This document shows, piece by piece, positions 44,921-54,286 of a DNA stretch of 64,000 nucleotides (the first letter of the stretch is position 1; every line of letters starts with the position of its first letter). A program made the translations under genes and the position numbers. The notes under the pieces are model-generated. The model saw nothing but the letters and a program-made list of their open reading frames with translations. It made no database searches and was not told where the DNA came from. Source of the stretch: CAWCTD01 sp963798455 (GTDB taxonomy: Bacteria; Acidobacteriota; Terriglobia; Bryobacterales; Bryobacteraceae); assembly GCA_963798455.1 (NCBI GenBank), contig CAWCTD010000004.1:496001-560000 (forward strand), read 5' to 3'.

Positions 44921-47014
44921 TTACCTCTCAACTGCTGACGACGCGGCGACTTCCGCCGTGATGGTTCCGGCCGTGTCTCCTTCGCTCCCGCCTACTTCAG
45001 CCAGACGGGCAAGATCGTCAAGAATCGCGTGTTGTTCATCCGCCGGCAGAACACCGTGGCCAATGAGCCTTGCCAACTGCGCCCGGTAGGCATCTGCCGA
45101 AGAATCAAATCGCGTCTGAAGTTCCGCTAGGGCTTTGCGGGTCCAGCTCTCCACAAGCCGTCCCTGTGTCGCGAATGCCTCTGACAGCGGTCCTTCAAGG
45201 GTTGAACGCAGATCCCGGTCGATCTGCATGCGCGCCAGCGCTCTTGGATACAGAATCCATGGCCGATGCAGGTTCAGGGGGACAGGCGGAGGGTCGAAGC
45301 GGGGCATTTCGCGGAGTGGGTGCGCCAGCTCTTCTTCGGCCGGTGCATCGCCGCTCTCCAGCGCCTCCGAGGCTCGCTGCAACGCCTGCGCTAGGCTGTG
45401 GGCGAGCTCTTGTAGGTGTGTGTGCACCTGCGCCGCCAATCCTGCTGTCTTTGTGATTGCCGTTGTGACCGCCTGGCTCGGTTCCATCGCATCCGCGGGG
45501 GCGCCCGTCCACAGTGCCAGAAGAGCGGTTCCCGCCTCGTCGAGCGCACGTGGAGCCAAGGTGCGAATCTCGTCGCAAGCGCGCAGACAGAAATCCCTGG
45601 AACCTTCGATCTTGCCGGCGGCCTCGCGTAGCTCGCGCTCCAGGGTCAGAAGTTCGTCCCTTTGCGGAGTCCGTTCGGAGCCCGCCCTGTTCAGCTTCGC
45701 CTTAAGCGCCGCTTCCACAGCCTCGCGCAACGCGCCGGTCTTCCTTCGGATCGAATCCTGCGCGAGTTGCTGATGCTTCTCATATAGAGGAGCGATCTCG
45801 CCGGCGAACCATTCATCCAGAAGGTGCGCGTGCGAGGCGGCTGTGCTGACGGGATGGACACCGATCTCGAAGCCCAAGTGAGAGCGAATCTGGCCTGCGG
45901 TGTACTCCAGCGCGGACTCAAGGTCGGAAGGAGCAAAAAGGTCGGCTTTGCTCAGCAGGACCTTGACCGGGATGGCCGACTCATAAAGGACGCGGATCGT
46001 CGAAAGGTCTTCGTCGTTCAACGGGCTGCCGGCACTGATTAGAACCACGCCAAGATCACACTGGGGCAAGTACGCCAGCGTCTCCGCCGCCCCCGCCGTC
46101 GCCAGGGAACCCAACCCGGGAGTGTCCACAAAGCCAAGCCCGTTCTCCAAACGCTCAGAAGGCAAATCCACCACGAGACGGACAACGCCTTTGGTGTTGG
46201 CGGGGTTGTGAACCTCGCTCACAAACTCCGGCAGGCGCTCGATCGGAAGCCGCTCCACCCGGCGATCCGCGAAGCTCACCGTGAGCGAAGCCTCAAGGCC
46301 GTGGATCAGCCTCGTAGGGACTGCCGTGATCGGATTGACACCGACAGGGAGGACAGCGGTCTGCAAGACGTGGTTCAGCAGGGACGATTTTCCCGAACTG
46401 ACCCGGCCGAATACCGCGATCTCGAACCGGTTGGACTCCAACCGTTCTACAAGCGTGGATAGACGAGGACGCAGCTCAACTAATCCACGATCGGAGATGA
46501 TTCGATCCAGAAGCCGCAGCAATTCGACTCCGCCACCTGTCTGCTGGAGTCGCTGCAGTCGGGCCTGCAAGTCGGCTGACGGACCTTGCGCCAAAGAAGC
46601 ATCAAGCCTCTTCAGCAGGCCCTCCAACTCGCCGCAGAGCCCTTGAAGTTGAGGCGCCACGTCCTCCGGGACTTCGCCATAGCCATGCAGATAGCGGGGA
46701 GCCATCTCCTGTACGGCAATCTGGACGAAGCCCAGCGTGACACGGATGGAGTGCAGAGAGCCGAAGGCGGGTCCCCCATGAACGATGCCCAAGCCGTCCA
46801 TCACGCGCGCCAGTTGATCTCGGAAGCGGGCCACGGAGCTGCGAATCAGCTTGACCTGAGAGGGCGCGAGGTCCGAACGGTACTTCGGGAAGATCGTTTT
46901 CGATTCCGAGGCGTTCAGGATGGCCTCGACATCCGACAGGAGTGTGTCGGCGTATCTAGCGCCGCTGAGCAGCCGCCGCTGCTGCGCCTCGTTCAGTTGA
47001 CTCGCACTCGCCAT
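44921..47014 (-). CDS. Dynamin-like GTPase 4, 697 aa (twin of GTPase 2)
   Basis: Aligns end to end with the gene at 37306-39393, with the great majority of residues identical. It shares the long N-terminal helical region, GRVSSGKSS at about 202, DTPGLGS, SKAD, and the stalk. Differences cluster in the C-terminal third. It is led by riboswitch G, which is likewise a close relative of riboswitch E, so the duplication included the control region. It is followed by a PH remnant, STAS and gpmA. Confidence 0.86.
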   Translation of the reverse strand: MASASQLNEAQQRRLLSGARYADTLLSDVEAILNASESKTIFPKYRSDLAPSQVKLIRSSVARFRDQLARVMDGLGIVHGGPAFGSLHSIRVTLGFVQIAVQEMAPRYLHGYGEVPEDVAPQLQGLCGELEGLLKRLDASLAQGPSADLQARLQRLQQTGGGVELLRLLDRIISDRGLVELRPRLSTLVERLESNRFEIAVFGRVSSGKSSLLNHVLQTAVLPVGVNPITAVPTRLIHGLEASLTVSFADRRVERLPIERLPEFVSEVHNPANTKGVVRLVVDLPSERLENGLGFVDTPGLGSLATAGAAETLAYLPQCDLGVVLISAGSPLNDEDLSTIRVLYESAIPVKVLLSKADLFAPSDLESALEYTAGQIRSHLGFEIGVHPVSTAASHAHLLDEWFAGEIAPLYEKHQQLAQDSIRRKTGALREAVEAALKAKLNRAGSERTPQRDELLTLERELREAAGKIEGSRDFCLRACDEIRTLAPRALDEAGTALLALWTGAPADAMEPSQAVTTAITKTAGLAAQVHTHLQELAHSLAQALQRASEALESGDAPAEEELAHPLREMPRFDPPPVPLNLHRPWILYPRALARMQIDRDLRSTLEGPLSEAFATQGRLVESWTRKALAELQTRFDSSADAYRAQLARLIGHGVLPADEQHAILDDLARLAEVGGSEGDTAGTITAEVAASSAVER

Positions 47015-47094
47015 TTGTGCCTCCCTGCAACAGCGGTCGCCGGCTCACAAGTCGACGCCGCATAATGTCGGGGGATTTCCGCGATCGGAAGGAA

Positions 47095-47124
47095 CTCCTA
47101 CCGAGGAGAACCCCTCGCAGGAGT
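47095..47124 (-). promoter_or_regulatory. Competing hairpin of riboswitch G
   Basis: On the RNA strand ACTCCT/AGGAGT plus inner CGAGG/CCTCG pairs make a strong stem. It sequesters the pseudoknot strand ACTCC, as in copy E. Confidence 0.6.
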
Positions 47125-47165
47125 CATCTGCCCATCTGGGCGGTTATCAGGTGAACTCCAACACC
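47117..47165 (-). promoter_or_regulatory. Fluoride riboswitch G
   Basis: On the minus strand P1 is GGTG/CACC around TTGGAGTT, then TGATAACCG, P2 GCCC/GGGC with loop AGAT, then AGATGACTCCTGC. GGAGTT pairs with GACTCC with one wobble. It leads dynamin 4, STAS and gpmA. Confidence 0.9.
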
Positions 47166-47173
47166 CTGAGCCT

Positions 47174-47202
47174 ATTGTCTCGCTGACAGACCAGACAGAC
47201 AA
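47174..47202 (-). promoter_or_regulatory. Promoter for riboswitch G transcript
   Basis: On the minus strand TTGTCT (47197-47202), a 17-base spacer and GACAAT (47174-47179), eight bases before the aptamer. Confidence 0.65.
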
Positions 47203-47307
47203 GACCCTCCTGCGCGATTCAACGGCAGAGCCGAATTCGAACGGCTAGAATCGCATTGTGGGATGCTTTTCTGCGGGCAGTACGAGTGAATGGAGCAAGG
47301 CAAAACA

Positions 47308-47727
47308 ATGAGCTGGATTTACTGGTCACTACTTTCGGCAGTCTTCGCGGGGGCGACGGCGGTCCTCGCCAAAGTGGGCATCGCCGGGGTTGATTCAAAC
47401 TTGGCAACAGCGATACGGACTTCAGTGATTCTGGTCTTCAGTTGGGTTATCGCATACATCACTTCCCAACCTGGCGCCGTCCGGAACCTCACATCGCGAA
47501 CATGGGTCTTTCTCGTCCTGTCCGGCCTGGCCACCGGGTTGTCGTGGCTCTGCTACTTTCGCGCTCTCCAACTTGGCGAAGCCTCGCGCGTTGCCCCCAT
47601 CGACAAGTTGAGCGTCGCCTTCGTCATTTTGTTTGCCGCGCTCTTTCTCGGCGAAAGGCTCACCCTGGTCCGGGGTGCTGGCGGACTCCTGATTGTGGCG
47701 GGCGCCATCATTCTGGCTCTGGAATAG
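47308..47727 (+). CDS. Single EamA-domain DMT-family membrane protein
   Basis: A 139-aa protein with five hydrophobic helices and a single EamA domain: WIYWSLLSAVFAGATAVLAK at the start, YFRALQLGEASRVAPIDKLS in the middle, and FLGERLTLVRGAGGLLIVAG at the end. Half-size EamA proteins of this type work as dimers. It is divergent from the riboswitch G operon. An upstream ATG at 47290 would add six residues. Substrate unknown; I found no fluoride riboswitch for it. Confidence 0.85.
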   Translation: MSWIYWSLLSAVFAGATAVLAKVGIAGVDSNLATAIRTSVILVFSWVIAYITSQPGAVRNLTSRTWVFLVLSGLATGLSWLCYFRALQLGEASRVAPIDKLSVAFVILFAALFLGERLTLVRGAGGLLIVAGAIILALE

Positions 47728-47831
47728 GGGCCGCTGGCGCAAGTATGCCTTCGTATAGCGTCAAACGCCGGCCCCGCTCGATCGCCTCCCCGAGGTGAAC
47801 CCAAATATAACCTCTCTCTCCAAGTTGTTTT

Positions 47832-47861
47832 TGTTATGCCGAGTACCGGATTATGCCGAGT
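47832..47861 (+). repeat. RIT element left terminal inverted repeat
   Basis: It contains two direct copies of TTATGCCGAGT separated by ACCGGA. A third copy lies inverted at 47906-47916, overlapping the end of the third recombinase gene. The three copies are probably recombinase binding sites. Confidence 0.9.
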
Positions 47862-47915
47862 GAAGTTGGGGAACGGCTGCGGGGCGCGGGTTCCATCACT
47901 CTTTGCTCGGCATAA

Positions 47916-48926
47916 TCAGAGGGTCTTCAGGAAGGCCAGCAGCCGGTCGTCAGCTTGGAAGCGCGGGGCCGCTTGACCTGCCGGGGCCAGCTTTTGAAGG
48001 GCCTTCTCCTTCAGTTTGAGATCGGCCTCCAGATAGCCATGCGTGGTCTCGATGCTCTCGTGACCGAGCCAAAGGGCGATGACGGCGATGTCCACCCCGG
48101 CTTGCAGCAAGTGCATGGCGGTTGTATGGCGAATGACGTGAGGAGAAATGTGTTTGCCGGAGAGGCTGGGACACGCCGTCGCAGCGGCGCGGACGGCGGC
48201 CTGTAGGATGTAGTTCACTCCGTCACGAGACAACCGGTTGCCTCGGGCATTGGGAAACGCTGCCGATTCCGGCGATGCATCACTGGAGTTCAGCCATGCT
48301 TTCAGAGTCCGCGCGGTCCTTGGCCAGATCGGCACCTTGCGTTCTTTGCGTCCTTTGCCGTGGAGTTCCAGGAACGACGTGGAGCCGATTTGGATGTGCC
48401 GGCGTTGAAGCGAGGCGACCTCGGAAACGCGCGCGCCGCTGTTGTACATCGTCAGCAGCAAGGCGTAGTCGCGCCGACCACTCCACTGCGTCCGATCCGG
48501 TGCCGCCAGGACAGCGTCGATCTCCGGGCGTGTTAGATAGCCCACCAGTCGGCGGTCGGCCCTCTTGACCGGGATCGCCAGAACGCGTGTCGCGAGATGA
48601 ACGCTTGCGGGATCGCGGAGTGCAACCAGACGGAAGAAGGCTCGAATCGCGGCCAGACGCAGGTTGCGGGATCGTATGGCGTTACCCCGATCCTTTTCCA
48701 GGTAGTCGAGAAACTCCAGGATGGCCGGAGCATCGAGATCACTCACGCAGAGAGCCGATGGTTGCTTGCCCCTGGTACGACGCAGGAACTCCAGCAGCAA
48801 CCGAAACGTATCGCGGTAGCCATCAACCGTTTGCGGACTGGCGAGGCGATGCGAGATGAGATGCTCAGTGAAGAATGCCTGAAGCAGTGGGCCCAAGACA
48901 GTCGTTTCCGAGGCTTGCTGCATCAT
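47916..48926 (-). CDS. RIT recombinase C (tyrosine recombinase, 336 aa)
   Basis: The N-terminal SAM-like DNA-binding domain (TVDGYRDTFRLLLEFLRRTRG) is followed by the catalytic domain: first Arg in NSGARVSEVASLQ, Lys in HGKGRKERKVP, HVIRHTTAMHLL (HxxR), LGHESIETTHGYLEA with the last His and Tyr nucleophile. The ATG at 48926 overlaps the recombinase B stop (ATGA); a longer upstream frame lacks homology. It works with A and B to move the element. Confidence 0.9.
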   Translation of the reverse strand: MMQQASETTVLGPLLQAFFTEHLISHRLASPQTVDGYRDTFRLLLEFLRRTRGKQPSALCVSDLDAPAILEFLDYLEKDRGNAIRSRNLRLAAIRAFFRLVALRDPASVHLATRVLAIPVKRADRRLVGYLTRPEIDAVLAAPDRTQWSGRRDYALLLTMYNSGARVSEVASLQRRHIQIGSTSFLELHGKGRKERKVPIWPRTARTLKAWLNSSDASPESAAFPNARGNRLSRDGVNYILQAAVRAAATACPSLSGKHISPHVIRHTTAMHLLQAGVDIAVIALWLGHESIETTHGYLEADLKLKEKALQKLAPAGQAAPRFQADDRLLAFLKTL

Positions 48927-49873
48927 TGGTCCCCTCCTGGGTCGGCGTAGCCTTGAAACATCGAGGCGGCGGCGCTCAACAACTCGGGCGTAGCCGTCAG
49001 ATAGTGGTAAGTCTGAATGAGGCTCAGGTGCCCCAGATATACGGCGAGGTGGGGGAGTAGAGAACGAACATCCGATCCCGCGCGGTACCACGTGATCAGA
49101 CGCCGAACGGCAAACGTATGCCGCAGCGAATGCCACGCTGGCCCGCGGCGACTCGGATTCTGCGGAACACCGACAGCCCCGATGACCTGTTTGAAGCAGC
49201 GCAACGTGACTGGATACTGTAGAGGCTTGTTGGGGTGTAAGAGAAACAGCGCTTCCGGCTTGCCGCCGACAATCTTGTGCCGCTCGTCGAGGTAGAGTTG
49301 CAAGTTCCGGGCGGTGCTGGGGTGGACCGGCACGAACCGCGACTTGCCGAACTTGGTATTGCGGATCTCCAGATGCGGCGGATCGAGGCCCAAGTGCACG
49401 TCGCACAAAGTCAACCGCAGTGCCTCTCCGATGCGGAGTCCCGTGCTGGCAAGCAGACCGATCAGAGTCTCGAATGTGATCTGCTTCAAGCATCCGGGAT
49501 TCCACAAGGTTCGTGTCGTGTGCTGCATGCGCGCTATCTGCTCATCGGAGTACAGGTACGGCGTGGGCCGCCGTTCCTCGGCGAGCATTCCCGAGGGGGG
49601 AATCTCAGTATCCGGCAGAAATGCCTTCAGGTAGATCAGAAAGTGCCTGACGGTGTTCAGGCGGCTGACTTGTCCAAAACGGCCGCAGCGTGGCGAAGCG
49701 GAGACGGCCCATTGAAGAGCCATCGCAGCGCGGATCGGCCCAGGGGAATCCTGCGATTCCAGGAATCGGACGAACTGGTGCAAAAGGCTGTATCCTAAAC
49801 GGAACTTGAAGCCCAGCGCCTTGCGCAGGCCGACGTACCTTTCCGCATGCAGTGCCAAGTTGAGATTCTTCAT
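48923..49873 (-). CDS. RIT recombinase B (tyrosine recombinase, 316 aa)
   Basis: Catalytic residues: Arg in STGLRIGEALRL, Lys in NTKFGKSRFVPV, HSLRHTFAVRRL (HxxR), LGHLSLIQTYHYL (His and Tyr). It has four-base overlaps with both neighbouring recombinase genes, so the trio is translationally coupled. Confidence 0.9.
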   Translation of the reverse strand: MKNLNLALHAERYVGLRKALGFKFRLGYSLLHQFVRFLESQDSPGPIRAAMALQWAVSASPRCGRFGQVSRLNTVRHFLIYLKAFLPDTEIPPSGMLAEERRPTPYLYSDEQIARMQHTTRTLWNPGCLKQITFETLIGLLASTGLRIGEALRLTLCDVHLGLDPPHLEIRNTKFGKSRFVPVHPSTARNLQLYLDERHKIVGGKPEALFLLHPNKPLQYPVTLRCFKQVIGAVGVPQNPSRRGPAWHSLRHTFAVRRLITWYRAGSDVRSLLPHLAVYLGHLSLIQTYHYLTATPELLSAAASMFQGYADPGGDQ

Positions 49874-51135
49874 TCGCCACCTCCCGGCCAGGCAATAGCA
49901 ACCTGTGCCAGCGAAGGAAGATCCAACTTGGCGTAAATGGCAGTTGATACCAGCGATCGATGGCCCAGAACATCGGCAATCTCTTTGAAGGTCGTGCCCC
50001 GCCGCACCATGTGGGTGGCAATGGTGTGGCGGAACACGTATGCGCCTGGACGGTGACTGGGAACACCCGCTTGCCGAAGAACCGACTGAGCAATTCCGGT
50101 GAGGACCACCGAGGAGGCCAGCGGTTCGTGTGGTGGGCAGAGGTTGAGGAAGATCTGGCGATGCGGGCTGGTTGGCCGTCCCTCCTTGAGGTAGCGCACC
50201 ATCGCCTCGCCGGCGTCTTGCGGCAGCGGCAGCACACGTTCGCGACGGGTTTTGCCGGCACGGATCAACACGCTCCCCACTCGCCAGTCGATATCGTCTA
50301 ACTGGAGCCGCACCACCTCGCCGGCACGGAGCCCGAGTCGGACCAACAGCAGAAGCATGGCTCGGTCTCGCAGCCCTTTGGGGGTGGGTTCTACTGGAAC
50401 TGCCAGGACACGGTCCAGATCATTGGTGGTCAGGAATCGCGGTAGAGCGGCATGAGTCCACTGCCGCACGCGCGGAATAGCGTACTCCAGATGAGCGGGG
50501 GCCAACCCCGCCGCCGAGAGAAATCGCAGGAAGACCAAGACAGCGCTGCCGGGGTCTTTGCGGCATGTGGGCGCCCGCTTCTCAGCGCGGGCTTGGACGA
50601 ATGCCGCCACGTCTTCGGCCCGAATCTGGCTGAAGTCCGGATATCTCTCGCCAAAGATCGTCCTCGACAAAGCGTGGACGAATCCCAGATACCTTTTTCG
50701 GGTGCCGGGAGCGACACCGACCACGCGCTCCAGATGCTGATCGAAAACCTGCAGCCAGTGTTCCACGCCCCTGAGAAAGCCTGGCACAGACTCTACCTGC
50801 GCGGGCATTGCACCTTGGCGACGAAGCATCCCGATTAGACGGGACAGGCCACGAGCGTTGTGAGGACGGTATCCCCGGACCCGTGATGGGCCGGGACAGC
50901 GGCGCATCGGCTCGGTGTAGCGCGTCACGACCGCTTCCGTGACGTTGATGATGGGAATCTTCTGTTCGGCGAGCCACCGACCAAAAGCGTCGCTGTTCCG
51001 CAACTGGCGGCGAATGCTCTTGCGTGAATAGTGTTGCGCCTCAAGCTCGGCGGCGAGGGCGTTCAGGTGGGGACTCATGATCCCGGCGCGCATCCGGCGT
51101 AGGACGGCGGGTTGGTTGAAGTAGCGTTCGATCAA
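49870..51135 (-). CDS. RIT recombinase A (tyrosine recombinase, 421 aa)
   Basis: The first gene of the trio. A long N-terminal domain of about 220 residues precedes the catalytic domain: Arg in RLGLRAGEVVRL, Lys in AGKTRRERVLPL, VFRHTIATHMV (HxxR), LGHRSLVSTAIYAKL. It ends overlapping recombinase B by four bases. Its start lies just inside the right terminal repeat region. Confidence 0.9.
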   Translation of the reverse strand: MIERYFNQPAVLRRMRAGIMSPHLNALAAELEAQHYSRKSIRRQLRNSDAFGRWLAEQKIPIINVTEAVVTRYTEPMRRCPGPSRVRGYRPHNARGLSRLIGMLRRQGAMPAQVESVPGFLRGVEHWLQVFDQHLERVVGVAPGTRKRYLGFVHALSRTIFGERYPDFSQIRAEDVAAFVQARAEKRAPTCRKDPGSAVLVFLRFLSAAGLAPAHLEYAIPRVRQWTHAALPRFLTTNDLDRVLAVPVEPTPKGLRDRAMLLLLVRLGLRAGEVVRLQLDDIDWRVGSVLIRAGKTRRERVLPLPQDAGEAMVRYLKEGRPTSPHRQIFLNLCPPHEPLASSVVLTGIAQSVLRQAGVPSHRPGAYVFRHTIATHMVRRGTTFKEIADVLGHRSLVSTAIYAKLDLPSLAQVAIAWPGGGE

Positions 51136-51248
51136 GCCTTCTCCTAGCGGCCCGGTTGGCCGGTCGGAGAAGCATCGCAGGATTATGCCGAGTGGTTCAA
51201 CTGTTGCAAGCCCGCCACACCGGACCGGGAGTACTCTTGAAAGCCATT

Positions 51249-51278
51249 ACTCGGCATAATCCGGTACTCGGCATAACA
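51249..51278 (-). repeat. RIT element right terminal inverted repeat
   Basis: A perfect 30-bp inverted match to 47832-47861, again with two direct TTATGCCGAGT units. A third unit, in opposite orientation, is at 51183-51193. Confidence 0.9.
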
Positions 51279-51304
51279 GGTTCGAATGGAAAGGGGGATT
51301 ACCG

Positions 51305-52531
51305 TTACCCAAGCCTGAACCGTTCTTCTGGGGCGACCGGCTTGCTCCCTCTGTACGCGAACTTGAGCAGGGGAGGAGCAACAAGAGTCGTGGCGACCGC
51401 CATGAACACCACTACCGCATAGATGGGCTTCGCGATCACCCCAAGACCGAGACCGATCTGAGCCACCACCATTCCAACTTCACCCCTTGGCACCATACCG
51501 GAACCCACGCGAACCATGTTCACCCACCCGAGCGAGCGGGCTCCAAGACCACACCCGACTAGCTTGGATGCGACGGCCGCAATAAGAATCGCCACGGAGA
51601 GAATCAGCGTATAGCGGTCAGCAAACACTGTAACGTCGAGATTCAGCCCGATCCCCGCGAGAAAGAACGGGACCAGCAGTTCGCTGATGCCGTGTGCCAG
51701 ATCGTGCACGCGGTGGGTTACCGTTTCACTCAAGGCCATACCAGCGAGGAAGGCCCCGATTATGGCGGCGACGCCTGCGTAAACGGCGAGCAGCGCCAGA
51801 GCGAACATCAGTACCAGCGCGAGGTTGAACTGTACTTCACCCACTTTCAGTCGCTGCTCGACCCTAGGCATGAGACTCTTCATTGCGCGGGTACCGTAGA
51901 TGGCCACAACAACCGTGAATCCAATGGCGAGGACCGCGGTTGTCGCGAGGCCCGCAATGTTCATTTCGCCCTTTGCGAGACTGCTGACGAGAGCCAGAAC
52001 AAGCAAACCAAGCACATCGTCGATAACGGCAGCGGCCAGAATGATGCGGCTCGCCTTTTCCTGGAGCAGCCCTTTCGCAGCGAGGACCTGCGCGGTTATT
52101 CCGACACTGGTTGCAACCATCGCGGCGCCCACGAAGATCGCTTCGACCTGAGGCTCACCGGCAGCGCGCAAGATTCCCCAACCGGCCATGAACGGCACTA
52201 CTACTCCCAGCGCTGCGACCAAGGCGGCCGTTCCACCGACACTAGTCAACTCGGAGGACTTGACCTCGAGCCCAACTCGGAAGAGCAGGAACATGACCCC
52301 GAGTTCCGCAAGCGTCGACAGCAACTCGTTCGGTTGAACCCAATTCAACACGCTCGGTCCGACGATGGCCCCGGCGACAATCTCACCCACGATCCCGGGC
52401 TGCCCCACGGCTTCGAAAATCTCCGCGAACAGCTTGGCAGCGCCAAAGACGACCAGCATAGCCAAGGGAAGGCGCACCGCCTCCGGTCCGGCCGCGAACA
52501 AAAGTGCGGGAAAACAGTCGAATGAATGCAT
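51305..52531 (-). CDS. Kef/NapA-type cation:proton antiporter (CPA2 family), 408 aa
   Basis: About 12-13 membrane helices. Family motifs: AEIFEAVGQPGIVGEIVAG, LGVMFLLFRVGLEV, VATSVGITAQVLA, the AAVIDDVLGLLVLA double-Asp site of ion exchange, and GSGMVPRGEVGMVVAQIG. The ATG at 52531 starts in the expected place; the frame extends farther upstream into the dispersed repeat. It exchanges Na+ or K+ for protons and so controls cytoplasmic pH. I found no riboswitch on its strand, although a repeat occupies its upstream region. Confidence 0.9.
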   Translation of the reverse strand: MHSFDCFPALLFAAGPEAVRLPLAMLVVFGAAKLFAEIFEAVGQPGIVGEIVAGAIVGPSVLNWVQPNELLSTLAELGVMFLLFRVGLEVKSSELTSVGGTAALVAALGVVVPFMAGWGILRAAGEPQVEAIFVGAAMVATSVGITAQVLAAKGLLQEKASRIILAAAVIDDVLGLLVLALVSSLAKGEMNIAGLATTAVLAIGFTVVVAIYGTRAMKSLMPRVEQRLKVGEVQFNLALVLMFALALLAVYAGVAAIIGAFLAGMALSETVTHRVHDLAHGISELLVPFFLAGIGLNLDVTVFADRYTLILSVAILIAAVASKLVGCGLGARSLGWVNMVRVGSGMVPRGEVGMVVAQIGLGLGVIAKPIYAVVVFMAVATTLVAPPLLKFAYRGSKPVAPEERFRLG

Positions 52532-52623
52532 ACCTGACGCCTTCAGTGTAGTTGGCTGCTCGGCGGGGGGTTCGATCCCGATGTCACTCGGAACGCATCG
52601 CTCCTGCCCGGACTTCCCATTTT

Positions 52624-52703
52624 GGCTCCCGGCTTCTGGGTTAGTATACGGCCAGCCGCCATCCTTTGACCCTCGGAGTTGCAGTTTTCGCTTCGGAGGC
52701 CGC
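52624..52703. repeat. Dispersed intergenic repeat, copy 2
   Basis: Matches the reverse complement of 424-511, including CAGCCGCCATCCTTTGA. It lies between the antiporter start and the riboswitch H promoter. Confidence 0.6.
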
Positions 52704-52708
52704 AACCC

Positions 52709-52738
52709 TTGCTGGGCAGCGAACTTTGATCGTATACT
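52709..52738 (+). promoter_or_regulatory. Promoter for riboswitch H transcript
   Basis: TTGCTG (52709-52714), an 18-base spacer, TATACT (52733-52738). The -35 to -10 block is almost the same as that before riboswitch I. Confidence 0.7.
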
Positions 52739-52749
52739 GGAACAGGAAG

Positions 52750-52795
52750 CGGTGGAGTTCGCCTAACGCCGTCCCAGGCGGCCAATAACTCCTAC
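52750..52795 (+). promoter_or_regulatory. Fluoride riboswitch H
   Basis: P1 is GCG/CGC around GTGGAGTT, then CTAAC, P2 GCCG/CGGC, then CAATAACTCCTAC. GGAGTT pairs perfectly with AACTCC. A CTACAGA/TCTG..TAG stem followed by TTTTG (52792-52823) could act as a terminator that uses the end of the aptamer. It leads the AAA+ gene. Confidence 0.87.
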
Positions 52796-52908
52796 AGAGG
52801 CACCAGGGTCTGCGTGTAGTTTTGTGCTGCGGCCACGGGTGATGGCTAGGTTGGCCATGCGAGTCCACCACACTGCAACGAATTCCCGCCAGTCCCAAAC
52901 AGACAGCT

Positions 52909-54143
52909 ATGAGGCTTTCAACATTTGACCCCCAACCCGCGGCCACTGTGGAAGAGACCGGCTTGCCTCGGGGCCTTGTCACCGAACTCATTTTGAAGCG
53001 GGCGTTCTTGGAAGGCACGACATCGCTTCTTCGGCTGAGGGCGGAAACGAAGCTTGAGTTCGAGGTAGTTAGCACCGTGTTTCGCAGCTTGCAAAAGGAG
53101 CAATTCTGCGAAATGAAAGGCTTGGTCGGCCTAGACTACGAGTTCACTCTCACCACGCAGGGCCGGCAGTTGGCCGAAGAGGCCTATCGGAAGAACCAAT
53201 ACTGCGGCCCGGCACCGGTTCCCCTAGCCGACTACTGCCGTGCGGTTTCCGAGCAGGTCTTTCGACCCCGCGTAAACCGGCGGTTAATGGCCGACCACCT
53301 GTCGGACCTGGTGGTAAGCGATGATATGGTCCGAAGCCTGGGTGCAGCCATCATGTCCGGTAGCTCTATCTTCCTTTACGGACCGACGGGCAACGGCAAG
53401 ACGAGCATCGCAGAGCGCCTGCATCGGGTTTTCGAGGACCTCGTCTACATTCCCTACGCGGTGGAGGTTTCAGGCCATATCCTAAGCGTGTACGACCCCG
53501 TCATTCACCACGCTGCCGATCAGCCGGAACACAGGGACCATCGGTGGGTCCTTTGCCATCGGCCATTCGTTAAGGTCGGCGGCGAGCTGCGCGCCGAGAT
53601 CCTCGAGCCAAGTATCGACGACGTGACCCGCATTTGCTTGGCGCCCCTGCAGATGTTGGCCAACAACGGCATCCTGGTAATCGACGATTTCGGGCGCCAG
53701 CAGATGAAGCCGCGCGACTTACTGAACCGGTGGATCGTGCCGCTCGACCGCCGGATTGACTACTTCTCGCTGTGGTCGGGCGTGAGGTTCGCCGTCCCCT
53801 TCGAGGTCTTGGTCATCTTTGCCACCAACTTGGAGATCAAACAACTGGCGGAGGAAGCCTTCATGCGGCGAATCAGAACAAGATCAAGATCGATACCATC
53901 ACACCGGAGGTGTTCATGCGGATCCTGCACAGTGTATGCGAGGAGCATGGTATCGAGTGCAGCGCGGACATGGAGGAGTACGTGGTGCGAAGGTGCTCCG
54001 AAGAGGCGCCGAATGGGCTGCGGGCGTGCTTTCCGCGCGACCTTGTGGACATCGTCTGCGGCTTGGCCGCGTTTGACGAGCGAGCGGCCGCTCTAGGTGA
54101 GGCCGATCTTGACAGCGCCTTGAGCCTTTACTTCGCGCAGTAG
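52909..54143 (+). pseudogene. AAA+ ATPase with winged-helix N-terminus, frameshifted
   Basis: The first frame (52909 to about 53873) has a helical/winged-helix region, Walker A YGPTGNGKTS at about residues 158-167, Walker B GILVIDDFGRQ at about 254-264, an Arg-rich DLLNRWIVPLDRR and sensor-1 FATNLEIKQLAEEAFMRRI. The second frame carries the lid: NKIKIDTITPEVFMRILHSV to LYFAQ (end 54143). A single missing base near 53875 separates them. Joined, the protein is about 410 aa with normal order of parts. The effector role is unknown; it may be a regulator or remodeller in the fluoride response. Confidence 0.78.
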
Positions 54144-54286
54144 CCCGGCCTGACAGATCATGTGATGTTCCCGGCCCGTGGGGAGTGCGGTAAAGCCCCT
54201 TCCGGGCACCCAATTCCCGTCTTTCGCCGACTTCAAGGCTTCACTCCCCCGGAAGTTCCGAAACCGCTGTTCCGGTGCCGCAACCC

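Larger units (their letters stand above)
47832..51278. mobile_element. RIT element (three tyrosine recombinases in a row)
   Basis: A 3447-bp element bounded by perfect 30-bp inverted repeats. It contains three overlapping tyrosine recombinase genes on the minus strand and nothing else. This is the Recombinase-In-Trio organisation. It sits 26 bases beyond the stop of the Kef-type antiporter, so no visible gene is broken. All three recombinases are intact, suggesting it is still competent or arrived recently. Confidence 0.92.

Noticed and set aside
52532..52700. A fluoride riboswitch for the minus-strand Kef-type antiporter
   Set aside because: I searched the minus strand for the RACTCCT tail and a GGAGTY loop and found neither; only the dispersed repeat is there.
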